Shown here: positions 34,642-47,246 of the stretch, one piece after another
Layout: every line of letters starts with the position of its first letter
Position numbering within the stretch: position 1 is the first letter of the stretch
Source of the DNA: Bursaphelenchus xylophilus
Taxonomy: Eukaryota; Nematoda; Chromadorea; Rhabditida; Aphelenchoididae
Reading direction: 5' to 3'
Length of the DNA stretch: 64,000 bases
Assembly: GCA_904066235.2 (NCBI GenBank)
Contig: CAJFCV020000002.1
Coordinates: 1,178,001 to 1,242,000 of the forward strand
The notes under the pieces: generated by a model
Database searches by the model: none
The model's input: the letters and a program-made list of their open reading frames with translations, nothing else
What the model was told of the DNA's origin: nothing
Made by a program: the position numbers and the translations under genes

Positions 34642-37600
34642 GGCTGGTGGGTAAGTTTGCTCCAAGTCTCCTGTTTTTTTCTGACTTTATGTCTTGTCCA
34701 CAACTCCATTTACAATAATATTTTCTTCTTGCTGTTATTGTTTTGTGTCCCGAAAACGTTCGAAACTTTGGTCTCTAATCTCATTTTTTGTGGTTAACCT
34801 TCCGTTTTCTCGCGCTTCTCCTGGAGTTGTAATAGAAAACTAAATTATTCACCAAACAATTGTTACTCTCCGACGGATGTCTCTTAATGGATTTTTTTCT
34901 TATTGTCAAGGTTAATTTTACAAAAATACAGTTATTTTCCACCATTTTTTATTTTCTTTTTGATTGAAATATTTTACTAAAGTACGGATGTTTTAGTACG
35001 TTTCTGAGCCCAGAAGGCCTAGAACATGAGGCCAGTACCGCAAGCCGGCATGCCACGCCCTCCTCCGCCCCGTAAATAAACAGTTCCCTCTTTCGTTGGT
35101 GTGGCATTGCGCACAGTGCCAGTAGATAGCAGTGCGGTGGTACAAAGTTCGAGCACAATGTGCGGTGGCCGGTCGTGTAACGCTTGTTCGGTGGTTAGTA
35201 CCAGAACGTACCAGTACCTTTAACCTTTTTGGGAGCAAGTCGGTTTGGTGGCTGGGCAGTTCGTATCGTTCAAGTGCATATGATGGGCATACAAACATAT
35301 TTCAAGTGCATTTTGATGGGCGGTACACAAACATAATCGAGTTTGTTGGAAAAATTGTACAATTCCAATGCAGAACAGCCCGTTTCCCCCCATGAAACAC
35401 TCCTCAAAGCCCCCTCCGTACTCGCACAGAAACAGTCCAAGCCCAAAGTGCCGCTCAGTTCAAGCTCACCGGCTCAGACAGACGTTCGTGAACCACCGAG
35501 AAAGTAGAGGTGGTTGTTTTGGTATTTTGAATAATCAAAAAGTTAAGCATGGCCGGGCAAGTTAGATCAGAGCAAGAACGAGAGCAGGTCCTGGCCACAG
35601 AACACATTCAATCACAAAAAGTCAGCTTCTTCAAGAAGATCTAGATCGTCTGTAGATTGCACAGACATCCTCAGTATACCATCTATGAATTCAGATTTGG
35701 CGATGTGCACGGGTTTATGTATGCGCACAGAGCCAGCAAGGTCAAGGGTTCCGATTTTCATCAGTGTTATGGTAGCACCAAATGCCATGTGAGATGATCC
35801 GCGCTCGTTCCTTTCCAATCTAATTTTAGAAAGTAAGGAGGTCGTAGGTGGAATGTAGATCGGACAGAAAGTTATGGAATTTGACAAATAATGAAAAGTA
35901 ATTTTTTGCTAGACAAGTCCATAATCGGCTATTCTATCCTCACAAAAACGTGCCTATATTCGCTTGCAACAGCTGTGGCTTTAATTCGCTCTGATTAGGT
36001 AACTGATTAACCCCGGCAGAAGATATGGCAAGTCGAAAGATGGGTCAAAAAATCGATTGAGCACCAAAAATTCAATAATTTTTGCGTTTTTGGGCCGAAA
36101 AATTATGCGTTTTGACGTTGCTTGTTTCAGGCAAAAGAACTTTTTTGATACTCGACCTTGACCGCTCAGTTTTGGTCCTGTCATTTTCCAATCCCTAATG
36201 AGCATACAAAAAATGCTCATTCCCTAATTTTTCGTTTCCCCAGTTGTCATTGATACCAATATTTACTGAATTATTGCGGATTTTTTCCATGATCGTATTC
36301 ACATAACCCTTTTTGAACAAAGGCTAAGATCCGCTGCAGTAAAAACGGTGAACACAAGGTCCTCCTGTGTTGCCGCGGAATTCACTTTTCATACATGTTT
36401 CCGAATGAACTACAAACATTGTGCTTTATCATGTTTATTCGGAGTTTAGAGAGCATCTACACGTCGAGCAAAAAGCATCCGTGTTATGATCTTCTCCTCC
36501 CTTGCTTCTTATCATCTAATATTTTTCTTCGGGTCACATTTGCTACCTTTGCTACGAATTGATACTGCACTACCTCGAAAGACCGTCGGCCGGCAACTGT
36601 GGTAGAATCGCACAGCGACCTGTGATGTTTGATGTGTAAACGTTTTTGCCAATATAAAGCAAGTTGGCTGGTCGCGGTCCGCCGATGTATTGTTGTAGTC
36701 GGCTAGTGTTGAATTGTGGATTTGTATCGGATTCCGTACAAGTTTTGTACGTAACAATTGCGGTGTAAATTGAGTTTTATTTTGGATCTTATTATTTTGA
36801 TTTTTAGATTATGAAATTTTTCGAATAAAGTTACTCCACAGTTGCTAAAAGATCTAAAAAATTGAGCTGAAACAAGTTTGTTTTGCTCCAACGTAATCAA
36901 GAAACCTCTGAGTCCTCGCCCGACCACAGATAGTCCAACTTTCGTGGTTCATTTGATCTGGAACACCGCGAAAAATTTGCCCTTTCCCCACAACGACAAC
37001 AGCGAGTAATCGAATTTAGCGGCCCACAAAAGTCGACTTTTACTGTGCTATAAAGGCCGCTGTAAAGAGGTGTAACAGGGGAGGAATTAACGTTTCTGTT
37101 TTCTCTAAAACAGTTTTTCTCTCCCATTTTTATGGCTGTTATAAGGTTTCGTGGGGCTTGACAATCAGTTTTGATAAGGCATTCGGTCGGCTTTTGTTTT
37201 TCGTCATAAGGCTCGGTGGAAATTTTAGAGGTAGATGGGATTCCTATGACGTTGAGGAAGGTGTGTGCGTCGTCTGCTAAGGCTATGGGTCATAATGACG
37301 TGTTATGAATGATATTTAAATAGTCTGATAAAATAGTTCTTGGGGTTGTTGTTTGGGTTTAAGATCATTTTGAATATAAAGTTTTGAAGCCTTCACAACT
37401 TTGAACATGCTTTATATTTTCGATATTTTCATAAAGTACTCTTTTTGTGTCAAGTGAGCTGCTGAGGCAAACAGAATCGAATAAACGCCGGCTCAAGTTT
37501 AGAATGGTAGTTTATAAGGCTTATGTGAGATTCATAGCTTGTCTTTTCCCACAACCCACCGAGGTTTTTCATGGCCCTATTTTTCGCGTGCTCTCTGGTA

Positions 37601-39000
37601 AAGAAGAACGTCCAATAAATCTGGCACCCATGGAAAGCGCGAGCTAAAACTTTTGGGGACTTATAATATTTATGGCTTGTTTAAAATATGCATTCGGAAC
37701 TTGAAGAAAATCTAGATAGCCTCCTTTGTTAGCTTTAACAAATGCCTTGTTGGGGCTCTAAAAATTGGATTAAAAATGTAAAAGGTCATTACTTTTGCCT
37801 CCGTGAACTTAGACGGGCTATATTTGGTGGACAAGACATGGGGTGTCTTAGCTTTAATTTGGTATAAATTTTGTAGAAATTGGTGCATTTTTGGCGGGGA
37901 ATTATCAAAAAAAAGGTCGGGCGTTTCGAGTGGCCCACGCTATATATCCAGGCTACACTTTCGATAGTTGGCCCGGATATAAATACGATGCAGCTGCGTT
38001 ATAATGGAGTTATTATTTGGCTGGCTAGTTGCTGACTTTGATCCTACTGTATATTGATCTCCTTGATCCATTCCAGACTCTTTTTTGCACCCTTGATTTA
38101 ATCAAATAAAACGTAAAACGCGAGCATTAAACCAACCCGTTGACCCGCGTGAAATTAAACATTTCTCGACAGTGTTTCTTAAATAATTGACTTGCGTGTG
38201 GGAGATGTTTCAAGACGTTTCTTTAATGCGAATTGACACTTATCTGAAACTTGAACTTGAAATTTATGAGACACTCCGGAAGTCGTATCGTGGCTAGCGA
38301 AGGATTACGATAACTATTTATATTGGTTATAGTAATCATTCTTTACATCTCATGTAGTTTGCGATACAGAGGCTCACAATTTGTAATCGCCAAAGACAAC
38401 AAAGCATAATGTAATTTTGCTGCTCTGTCACATTCTATACAATACAATAGTTGTGTCGATTTCATTTCCAAATTGATGACTGATCGTAAATGGTCTTTTG
38501 CTCTTATTTTCGTAATCCATCACGCTTGTTTTCCCCTCTAAATCATTCAATTTCAAGCTATTCTTGTTGGAAAAACATTCAAAACTTCTTGTAACCTTCT
38601 TAAGCGTCTACAAATCCGTGGGAATTCACCGGCCGTGAATAAACCGATCGGAAAACAGAAAGTAATCCAATCAATTAGCCCATTGCTATTTTGAAAGCTC
38701 GACGGGATTGCAGGGCACTTCCTTGTAGCAGTGAAAGTTGCTTCGAGACGGATGATAATCGGATTACCGTATACGAAAAGATTAAACTTTGTTTTGTTTT
38801 CGCGTAGCAAGAATCCAAAGTTCAGTTTAGAAAAGTAGAATTTATGCAGGTTTTAAAGTTGACAAGAGAGTTCAAATCACATTAACTTATAAGTATAGGT
38901 CAGTGTGACGTATGGTAACTGGGAGATGAAACAAAAAACCGGGCCTTGTAAAACAAAACGTGACCAATTTTCGCCAAGCCTGGAGGTATAGCGAAATGTA
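34642..39000. other. Gene-poor segment of about 4.4 kb
   Basis: I found no frame with conserved domains, splice-linked exons or RNA gene signatures on either strand. One isolated GCACAGTGC is present at about 35111. Fast-evolving or non-coding genes could be missed here. Confidence 0.4.
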
Positions 39001-39212
39001 CAGAGGCGACCTGATCCAGCGGCAAAAAACGTACTATTTTGCATACGGGAGGTATCAAAAATGTGGCAAAATACCTCCTTCCCTTACAAAAAGAACGGGC
39101 GCGTTTTGAAATCGACGTTTTCCACTTCGAGAGGGAAGCATTTAGCCACATCTTTGATGCTTCCCGGATGCAAAATGGTACGTTTGTTGCTGCTGAATTA
39201 GGTCCGCCACTG
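39001..39212. mobile_element. Palindromic MITE family 1, copy 12
   Basis: CAGAGGCGACCTGATCC to AGGTCCGCCACTG, TA-flanked; the centre is shortened compared with other copies. Confidence 0.85.
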
Positions 39213-39282
39213 TAGGCGCAAGGGACGATTGTCATAAAATGGTGTCATTATAAAGAAGGTTAACTCTTTCACATACTACAAG

Positions 39283-39602
39283 GAAGTATGTGAAATTCTA
39301 TGCTCAGATTTTCTTTAAATTTTGCACACGGGTCTGGCATTGGCTTAACACCAATGCCTGAAAATTAAGCGCGCAATTTTCCGGAGAGAGTACACAAAGC
39401 CAAAATAGGTATGAAACTTCATGCCAAAGTTGGTCAAAAAGCGTCAAATTTTTTCCAAAAAATTTCGGTTGTTTCATCAAAACGCGAGCTAGTAATTTCA
39501 CATATTTATGTCTTGGAGAGCTCATTCCAAGTTTTTGTAAATTTCATCAAAATCTGAGCGTCGCACTAAAATCTGAGGGTCGTACTTGGAGTACTTTCAC
39601 TG
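39283..39602. mobile_element. Repeat family 2, copy d (diverged)
   Basis: The left end has ATGCTCAGATTTTC. The right end has the terminal block twice, CTGAGCGTCGCAC then CTGAGGGTCGTACTTGGAG, a local duplication of the terminus. Confidence 0.7.
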
Positions 39603-39711
39603 TTTATCGGTCCCGTTAAGCAATCGATTGTTGGCAGGGTCTGTCCTGCGCGTTGTCATCTTCCTTTCCCAATCTTAAAAATTGTAAAAAAACTATTTGT
39701 AGCATCCAGGC

Positions 39712-41010
39712 ATGTCGTTCAAGTACAAGACCCACAGATTGGAAGGCCGTGTCGCCGTTATTACAGCTAGCACTAAAGGGTGGGTTAGTTTGTTCATTTC
39801 AAAGCCTTATAATGAGTACTCAATCAAGATCTATAACGATCAGTTGATTTTAGAATCGGATATGCCATTGCCGACCGTCTGGGCCACGAAGGAGCCAAGA
39901 TTGTGATCAGCAGTCGAAAACAAAGTTCGGTTGATAGAGCTGTTGATCAGCTGATTGCTGGAGGGCTGCGACGTGAGAATGTGGCTGGAATTGTTTGCCA
40001 TGCCGCTGACGAGGCGCAACAAGATCGACTTTTAGCTTTTGCTAAACAAACCTTTGGAAAAATCAACATCTTAGTTTGTAATCATGGCATCAGCCCGTAT
40101 GTTGGGAATCTGATGGACATCCCGGAAGATACTTGGGACCGTATGTTCGAGGTCAACTGTCGTTCGATCTTTTTGCTGACTCAAAAGGCCGCTCATTACT
40201 TGAAGGAAGCTGGGTAAAAATTTCATGCCATTTGATTATACAAATGTTTTTTTTTGATCTTGAAATTTTCATATTGTAATTACAATTCTTGCAGTGGCGG
40301 AGCAATTGTTTACACCGCATCAGTCGCTGGCTATAAGCCACAGCCGAAGCTGGCGTTATACGGCGTTACAAAGACAGTTCTTCTCGCGATGACCAAAGCG
40401 TTCGCGCAAGGATTGGCTGAAATGAACATTCGGGTGAATTGTGTCGCGCCTGGCGTCATCAAGACCGACTTTAGTCGTGTGGTAAGCTTGGGGAAGTTTT
40501 GCGGTATATTCTACAAAGCTTCGAGGCCTTTGATGTACGGTGGCGGACCTGATCCAGTGGCAAAAACATACCATTTTGCATTCGGCAAGTATCAAAAAAT
40601 GTAGCAAAATACCTCCTTCTCCAAGTGAAAAAAATCCGATTTCAAAAGTGCGCCCTTCAAATCCGAGTTTTTTTAGCTGGAGAGGGAGTCATTTTGCCAC
40701 ATTTTTTGATCCCTCCCACATACAAAATGACACGTTTTTTGTCACTGAATCAGATCAGCCACTGTAATGTTGCAAAAAAGGGGTAAATGAGATGACAAAT
40801 TCGGCTTGTAAAATCATTTTTTAGCTCTGGGATGAGACTGCGACTGGAGCAAAGCCGCAAACTAAAAGCGAAAAGGACATCAATGACCTGGGACGACATG
40901 GAACTCCTGAAGAAGTTGCTGCCTCTGTTGCCTACTTGGTTTCGGACGACTCAAGCTACGTTACAGGAGAAAGTCATGTAGTGTCGGGTGGAGTTGCTTG
41001 TAGATTGTAA
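39712..41010 (+). CDS. dhrs-4: DHRS4-like NADP(H)-dependent short-chain dehydrogenase/reductase
   Basis: Four exons: 39712..39779, 39854..40213, 40295..40481 and 40825..41010, giving 266 residues. The ATG is two bases after a CATCCAG acceptor. The cofactor motif TASTKGIG is at residues 18-25. ISSRK follows the second strand, which favours NADP. NHG stands at the NAG position. The catalytic triad is S152, Y165 and K169 (YGVTK). The length and the end SGGVACRL fit the DHRS4/SCAD-SRL group, whose members reduce carbonyls such as retinal and end in a peroxisomal targeting tripeptide. Here the tripeptide is CRL, a PTS1 variant. Intron 3 contains a family-1 MITE. AATAAA lies at 41083. The glutamate-receptor-like gene starts only 223 bp downstream on the same strand. 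Confidence 0.9.
40538..40764. mobile_element. Palindromic MITE family 1, copy 13 (intronic)
   Basis: CGGTGGCGGACCTGATCC to ATCAGATCAGCCACTG, flanked by TA, within intron 3 of the short-chain dehydrogenase gene. Confidence 0.85.
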
Positions 41011-41233
41011 AAGTGCTTGTCAAGACATATTCATAAATCATCTATATTTTTTCTGCTAATTAAAGTGTATTATGGTTATTTTAATAAAGATTTAAAGTTT
41101 TCTCCAAGCTCTAAAATACCGCTGAATCCCATATAAAAACATTGGATTTTGAATTTTAAACCAGGAACAATAGCAAAATCGAAGCTCAAATTCTTAGAAT
41201 GTATGTTTTCATTGCAATCCAACACCAACCCTC

Positions 41234-44200
41234 ATGTATGCGAAGACATTTCGAAAAACAAAGAACCTTTTTTGCAAAATTAAAACATGTAGTTTTATGC
41301 GAAATATGAATCCCTTTAACATCACTAAGCTTCGGGTCCTATATTCACCATTCTTGCCTCATGTCAACTACCGATGCCCAAAGTATCTTCGTATCAAACC
41401 GAACGTCAAATGCCCATACTTGGGGTTCTCTGTGGATGTAAGTTTTGGTTTGAGAAAGGCGAATAGGCAAACGATGACAAGTTATCATTTAGCGAGCGGT
41501 GCTGCCTCGGAAAGTCGTTGATTCTTAGGTTTACGAATTTTAAGGAATGTAGGCAGAAATAAAAGAAAATGTCTTTTGTCTAGCCGCCCCTCCTTATTTC
41601 GCATTCCGACTTTTCGGGTCGACGACAGTTGGGGTCAACGCAAAATCGATCGATACTGGGTTTAGGGCAGGTGGGAACCCAACAAAGGTTGCAAGAAGTG
41701 TCCACGACGTTTGGCAAAGTTGTTGGCTGGCCGGCGGACGCTCGGCGGAGACTTGGCGAAGACTTCCAATAAATCCACTATTTCTTATTTTAGCTATTGC
41801 CAAGGTTAGTTTTCTTTACCCTGAGTTATTGTAACATATAACAGACCAAAATTTGCGGCAGAAAATGAAGATCATGTGAAACATCTGCTAACTAAGCCTT
41901 TTCCTAGGCTCACCCATGCATACAACGACCAACCGACGCGATTCAGAGTAACGTTGACCCGAACTGCCGCTCACCCGAAAACACGCAGCGCTTTGCCTGT
42001 AGACTGTGGATTGACACTTTGCCAAAAAAAGACGCGAAAAAAAGTTTTGTCGGGGAAGAAATGGGGAATTTTTGGGGGAGAGAGTACGCTTTTGCGTGTC
42101 TTTTTTCTCTCTTTCTCTGCGAAATCAAGACAAAGTGTAAAAACCGATAGCGAAGAGTCTATTCCGGTCACCGGACTCCTCAGTTTGACGTGCCCTGTTC
42201 TTTATCAGCACATCTCCAAACTCAAAATTTCAGCTACTAAACATCATCGCGGCCCGACTGAACCTAACCATCGTCCCAACCCTCGATCACTCTATCCCAG
42301 GAGAAACGGATTACGGCGCTAACATCAATGGAAAGATTGTCGGGATTCTTGAAAATGTCGTGAATGGCACTGTGGATACGATAGCCATGACTTATACAAA
42401 CGACCACAGGTTCAACTCACATTTCGCATTCTCAAGGCCCGTCTTTTTTGTGAGTTTCTGAGTAAATCTCATCATTCTTGAAGCCGACACTACATTTACT
42501 TTTTTAGGCTGCGGGCCGAGTTTTGGCAATCCGCCAAAAGGAAGATTTTTCTGGATATTTCTCATTTTTCAAATCATACCAACAAACCGCCTGGATTGGA
42601 ATAGCCGTCTCGCTAATTGTGCAATGCCTTTTTAGCGTTTTTGTTGCATCCGCAGAGACAAAACTTCGTAAAGTAGGGCAATTTATGGGAATTTGAATCT
42701 TTTCGTCGGCTAATTGGTCAAAATCTCGAAATTTTTAGAAAAATCCAACCCACTGGTCGGAAGTTGTTTGGCGAATGACCAGATTACAATTGCTACAGCC
42801 TCAAACTTGTCAATCCACACTGGTTTCGGGTAACAAATGGGTTATTTTGCCCGATGCCATCAATTTTTTGGCTTCTGCACTGTGACGAAGATGGACGATA
42901 AGGGAAACCGAAAAGTATTCTTTTTCTTCGGTGCAAGTGTCGAAATTAGGATAATCGAGGGTGCTGATTTCGAAAATGACATTAAATCTTTTGATCCTTA
43001 CTTTTTTCTTCAAGTAGCACTGTAAAGTAGTAATTTTTTGAATTTTTTTCACAAATACTCGATTTGGGGGGTTTCGATCTTGCTGATTTCGAAAATCCTA
43101 TTCAAATTTTTCTGATTGAAAGCAGCATCATCGAAAACCCCCAAATCGAAAATTCATGAAAAAACAAAAAAATTACTACTTTACAGTACTACTTAAAGAA
43201 AAAAATAAGGATCAAAAAATGAACGTCATTTTCGAAATCAGCACCCTCGATTATCCTAATTTCGACACTTGCATCGAAGAAAAATAATACTTTTCGGTTT
43301 CCACAATCGTTCCAGTTCCGCACTGTGCAATGAAACCACCGAATTTAGAAAAAAACTTTTTTACCAGTATGTTCGAAAAATTTCAGGAAAACTGTCGATC
43401 CTAATCTTCTCCCTAGCCCAATGTGCTGTGATAATGGGAGTCCTGAGTTCGTACCTCCTCTCCCACATTATAAAACCATCAAATCCGGTGCAATTTTCGA
43501 ACCTTAAGGAGATGGTGATTGCAATGAAAGAAAACAGAGTTCATATCATTGAAACCCATCGAACACGGGTGGAATCCGAGATTAAGGGCATTGGAAAGAC
43601 TCTGGGAATCAACATGACCAAAGTGGCAGGGTATAATCCAATACGAATTTCAAAAAACACAAAAGAAGCGTTGGCAATGTTACGAGAGCCGGGATCCGTC
43701 ATTATTCGATATGTAAGCGGTTCAAATGCAACTAACGGGGCTCTGAAGGCCTTGAAAAAGCCTATTCTTTCATTTTACACTGCAAAATCTGCAATAAAAT
43801 TAGTTTATCCATCAAAAAAATCTCGAAACCCCCAATTTTCGCAAAAAAATCGGATTTTTCTCTTCCAGGACGACGAAGACATGTATTATCAAGCCGTTGA
43901 GGACTGCGATGTCATCACAAAGGAAGAAGTTCTACCTCTAACCCAATCTTCATTCATTTTCAACAAGGGTTTCCCACTTTTACCAGCGATAAATCGAGTA
44001 ATTCGAGAGGAAACGCTAGAAATTCGAAGACTTCAAAATAAATACAAACGGAACTTCAAGGAAAAGATCAGTTGCAAAGCTCCAGCGCCTCAGAAAACTG
44101 GCAAGCGGACAATAAAACATATTTAATCATTATTTTTACCTGGTTTTAGGTTCAGCACCTTATTATGGCCTTCTGATAATATTATTGTGCTTGGATGTGG

Positions 44201-44271
44201 CAGCAATTGGAGTTTTGCTAGCAGAAATAGTCGCTGGAAGAGTCTCACACACAGAACAATCAAAACGATAA
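41234..44271 (+). CDS. Ionotropic glutamate receptor-like channel, paralogue A (no amino-terminal domain)
   Basis: Seven exons: 41234..41437, 42234..42449, 42508..42672, 42739..42829, 43387..43712, 43869..44100 and 44150..44271, giving 451 residues. The start is uncertain; ATG 41297 is also in frame. Order: ligand-binding S1 part (LRVLYSPFLP, then GKIVGILENVVNGTVDTIA), TM1 (about 168-188), and a third-helix-like segment LSILIFSLAQC through SSYLLS (about 227-254). Then S2 (VIIRYDDEDMYYQAVEDCDV...) and a final helix YYGLLIILLCLDVAAIGVLL. All seven exons align with paralogue B at 52-55 kb, which supports the model. The last intron needs a GC donor (AACTG|GCAAGC). No signal peptide or bilobed N-terminal domain was found, so it resembles divergent nematode or insect IR-type receptors rather than AMPA/NMDA types. 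Ligand unknown. Confidence 0.8.
42902..43305. mobile_element. Palindromic element family 3, copy in channel A intron 4
   Basis: Inverted arms begin GGGAAACCGAAAAGTATTC and contain CAAGTGTCGAAATTAGGATA; the right arm is the mirror image. The same element occupies intron 1 of the ADP/ATP carrier gene. No coding capacity. Confidence 0.8.
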
Positions 44272-44480
44272 AAAAAATTGTAAAAATGGCAAAATAAATT
44301 CCTTCGAAAACTTTTAATGGTATAAGAAAGTTTAGCCAATTTGCAAGCCTCGGGCGCAGTTTGCGAATAAAATATTTTGCGCGTGAAGAATTCTTTGCAA
44401 GGAAGAGGATTCTCTGTCATCTACGGGTTCAGCACAAGATCATTTGACTATTTTTACTCGTTTTTTCTTCGATCATATCA
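44272..44480. other. Short intergenic region, channel A to THOC3
   Basis: About 210 bp on the same strand with AATAAA at 44293. The spacing would allow a nematode operon, but no clear TTTCAG acceptor was seen just before the THOC3 start codon. Confidence 0.4.
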
Positions 44481-46788
44481 ATGACGTTGTCTTCACCCAC
44501 CAAAGTCCGAGAAATCCGTCGAGATGCCGAGTTTGTGGATGAATTTGCGGCTATCAGCCATTTCAAGAGGAAGAATAGAGTCAGACCGTATGAAGGGCGA
44601 TATGTAAGTATTACCGGGCCTGTTTTATATTGCTTTGTTTCCAATTCTAGGCGAATTATGTTCGATCTGTCTCATGGAACTGTGATGGAACAATGTTAGC
44701 CGGTGGGAACTACGATTCCTCTCATAGCCATGTGGTTGTTGGTCAGATGGATCCGTCAACGAACCGCCTGGTGAGTGGGACGCTCTTTGTGTTGTCTCCA
44801 CTGTCTTTGCTTCAAAATTTAGGCAAATTTGTACTGGACGTCAAGTCTTGTTCAATGTGCTTTGAAGACGTTTTCCTCGGCCTGTAAAACGTCTGAATTT
44901 TAATTTTGATCTCTATAATTTTGCAGAGGCATCAGTTTCTTGGTTCTGGACATGACGATTTTGTCAATGAGGTCGCCTTTTCTCCAGTAGATCCATTTAT
45001 AGTTGCATCTTGCTCATCAGACCGAAGTGTTCGGGTTTGGGATGTTAGAGTGACAAAAACTCATCATCGCTGTGTCACTTCGGGTAGGTCGCTTTTATTC
45101 TTTTTTTGTTATGATTTTTAGGTTAAATACGGCTGAAAATTCTCCGATATTATCCATGACATAGCCTTGATAATAAAATTTGAATATTATTTGCAGATGG
45201 AAACACAGCGCTTACCTGGTCTCCAGATGGAAAGAATATCGTGTTTATTGATAAATCGGACCGGTTGCACGTGATCGATAGGGCAAATTTGGATGTGAAA
45301 GCGAGATATGAATTCAAGGAGAAGATCTATGATGTCACTTTTCATCCAAGCCAAAAATTCTTGATCGTCTGTGGAACCGCAGGGAAAATTGATATTTTAC
45401 GGTGAGCTAGGAGTGTTTTCTTCATTCATTCGGTTCATTTTTTCAGATTCCCCGAGCTTACACATTATCGAACAATCCAAGCGCACCCTCCCTTATCCGA
45501 CTGCCTGGCCGCGGAAATATCCCCAAACGGGCAGTATTTGGCGATCGGAGCCTCGGATGCATCATGCTCAATTTGGGATCTTGAGGATATGATTTGCGTA
45601 AGGACTTTGTCCAGAATGGATTATCCAGTTAGGTCCGTTTCCTTCAGTCACTGCTCGAATTTGGTGGCAAGTGGAAGTGAAGACTATACGATTGACATTT
45701 CATGGGCTGAGAAGAATATACGGTGAGTTTGTAGGGGTAATGGGGAGATTGGTCACGATCTATAGGTGGGATATTGCCTATCAAGGAAAGTAAACAAACG
45801 TTTGTATTCTAACAGTAATTAAAGTGTATAGATAAAATTTTTGTGCTCTTCACTACGTAACAAAGTAAGTGCACGCTAAGTCAACAGCAAACAAACAACG
45901 TTTCGCCATTATTTTTAATCAACCAATATCAAAAAAATAAAAATTCATTTTTCACAAGGAAAGTACTTCTATGGGGTATGGAGTTACAGGTCCAGACATA
46001 TATCAAAAAAATCGCAAAATTTTTCTGATTCAAAATATGTAAAAGTTAGCTCCCTAATTTTGGTTTGTAACGGTGAAAAAGTCCTCAGAACTTTTCTCGC
46101 AAGACCACGAGAATGCCCCCTTTTTAAATATATTGGAACTACTTATTAAGGTGTAGTATTAATCAAATTTGATATTGTAAGGCTTTTCAAGATACCAGGG
46201 TTTACTTTAGCGCTAAGCTTTAGCCCAAAACAAAGCTTCTGATTTGGTAAAAACTTGGTCAAAAAGGCATTTCCGTGGTGTTGCGAGACAAGTTCTGAGG
46301 ATTTTTCACCCTTACAAACCAAAATTAGGCAGCTAACTTTTACATATTCTGAATCAGAAAAATTTTGCGATTTTTTTGGTGCATGTCTCGACCTGTAGCT
46401 CCATACTCCATAGAAGTAGTTTCCTTGTAAAAAATGAATTTTTACTTTTTTTTGATACCTGTTGACTAAAATAAGGTCGAAACGTTGTTTGTTTGCTGAA
46501 GATTTAGCGTGAACTTATTTTGTTACGTAATGAAGACCACAAAAATTTTATGTATAGACCTTAATTACTGTTAGAATACAAATGTTTGTTTATGCGCCCA
46601 TTTTTTATATTATCCATGACCATTTCAGAGTTGGTGAAGTAAACATTCCAAATGAATGCTATTCCCTTCAATGGAACCCCAGAGCATATCTATTGGCCTA
46701 TGCTACGGCCCCACAGAACGAACGGGATCGAGATCCAATTACTTTCCGTGTTTTTGGATATCCCGCCGGCTCCAGAAGAGATGACTAA
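44481..46788 (+). CDS. thoc-3: THO complex subunit 3 (TEX1-like WD40 protein)
   Basis: Six exons: 44481..44603, 44651..44770, 44927..45083, 45197..45401, 45447..45722 and 46629..46788, giving 346 residues, close to the usual THOC3 length. WD40 blades are visible from VRSVSWNCDGTMLAGG and FVNEVAFSP...SVRVWD, through LTWSPDGKNIVFIDKSD and IYDVTFHP, to VSFSHCSNLVASGSEDYTID. The C-terminus has NIPNECYSLQWNPRAYLLAYA, characteristic of THOC3/TEX1. The protein is part of the THO/TREX complex that packages nascent mRNA and couples transcription to nuclear export. Intron 5 (906 bp) is filled by a foldback repeat. AATAAA lies at 46956. Confidence 0.92.
45785..46605. mobile_element. Foldback element in THOC3 intron 5
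   Basis: Two inverted arms of roughly 330 bp. The left arm starts near GTAAACAAACGTTTGTATTC (45791) and the mirror image ends near 46595. Shared internal words include AACAAACAACGTTTCG and its complement. The centre carries the CCAGGGTTTACTTTAGCG region. It fills nearly all of the intron and shows no reading frame. Confidence 0.75.
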
Positions 46789-47246
46789 AATAATGTCAAA
46801 AAAATTTGTTATGATAATGCACTCGATGCATTCGGTTTTTATAAATAAGATTTTGGTCTATAAAGTAATTTGGAGGGAATGAGATTATTAGCTACGTTTC
46901 CATACCATTAATTTACCTTGTTTTTGTTGATGATAACATGATTTAAAAGTGGTTAAATAAAGTATTTCGTATTCGAAGAGCCCTCACGCTTTAGCGGGTT
47001 TCCTAATGTTTTCCTCTGTGGGAAAACACGTAAATATGTTTTGAAATAAACAAAAAGACCGTGTTTATTCCCGTCTTATATACCAGATCTCTTTCTAAAA
47101 TCTATGTTTTTGATGTGCATCTGAACATTCTCTTTTATTCTTGATGTATTTTTTTAATTCATAATACTTTTTATGCTACGTTGAAAACAGGATTTATTTT
47201 ATTTTCGATGGTGCTGAATTCGAAAATCGTTTTCTCTTTCCTTTTT
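46789..47246. other. THOC3 3' flank
   Basis: Contains the AATAAA at 46956 and AT-rich sequence; no gene. Confidence 0.45.

Noticed and set aside
34949..38810. Scattered 60-100 residue open frames in the gene-poor segment
   Set aside because: No similarity, signal peptide, exon linkage or paralogue; consistent with chance frames.
42014..42138. Small inverted repeat (ACACTTTG ends) in channel A intron 1
   Set aside because: The terminal match is only about 8 bp plus a short AAAAAAGACGCG-like inner match; too weak to call an element without other copies.
43713..43868. Coding read-through of the channel A segment as one exon
   Set aside because: The frame is open, but clear GTAAGC and TTCCAG sites bound it, and paralogue B lacks the extra 52 residues. 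Treated as an intron.
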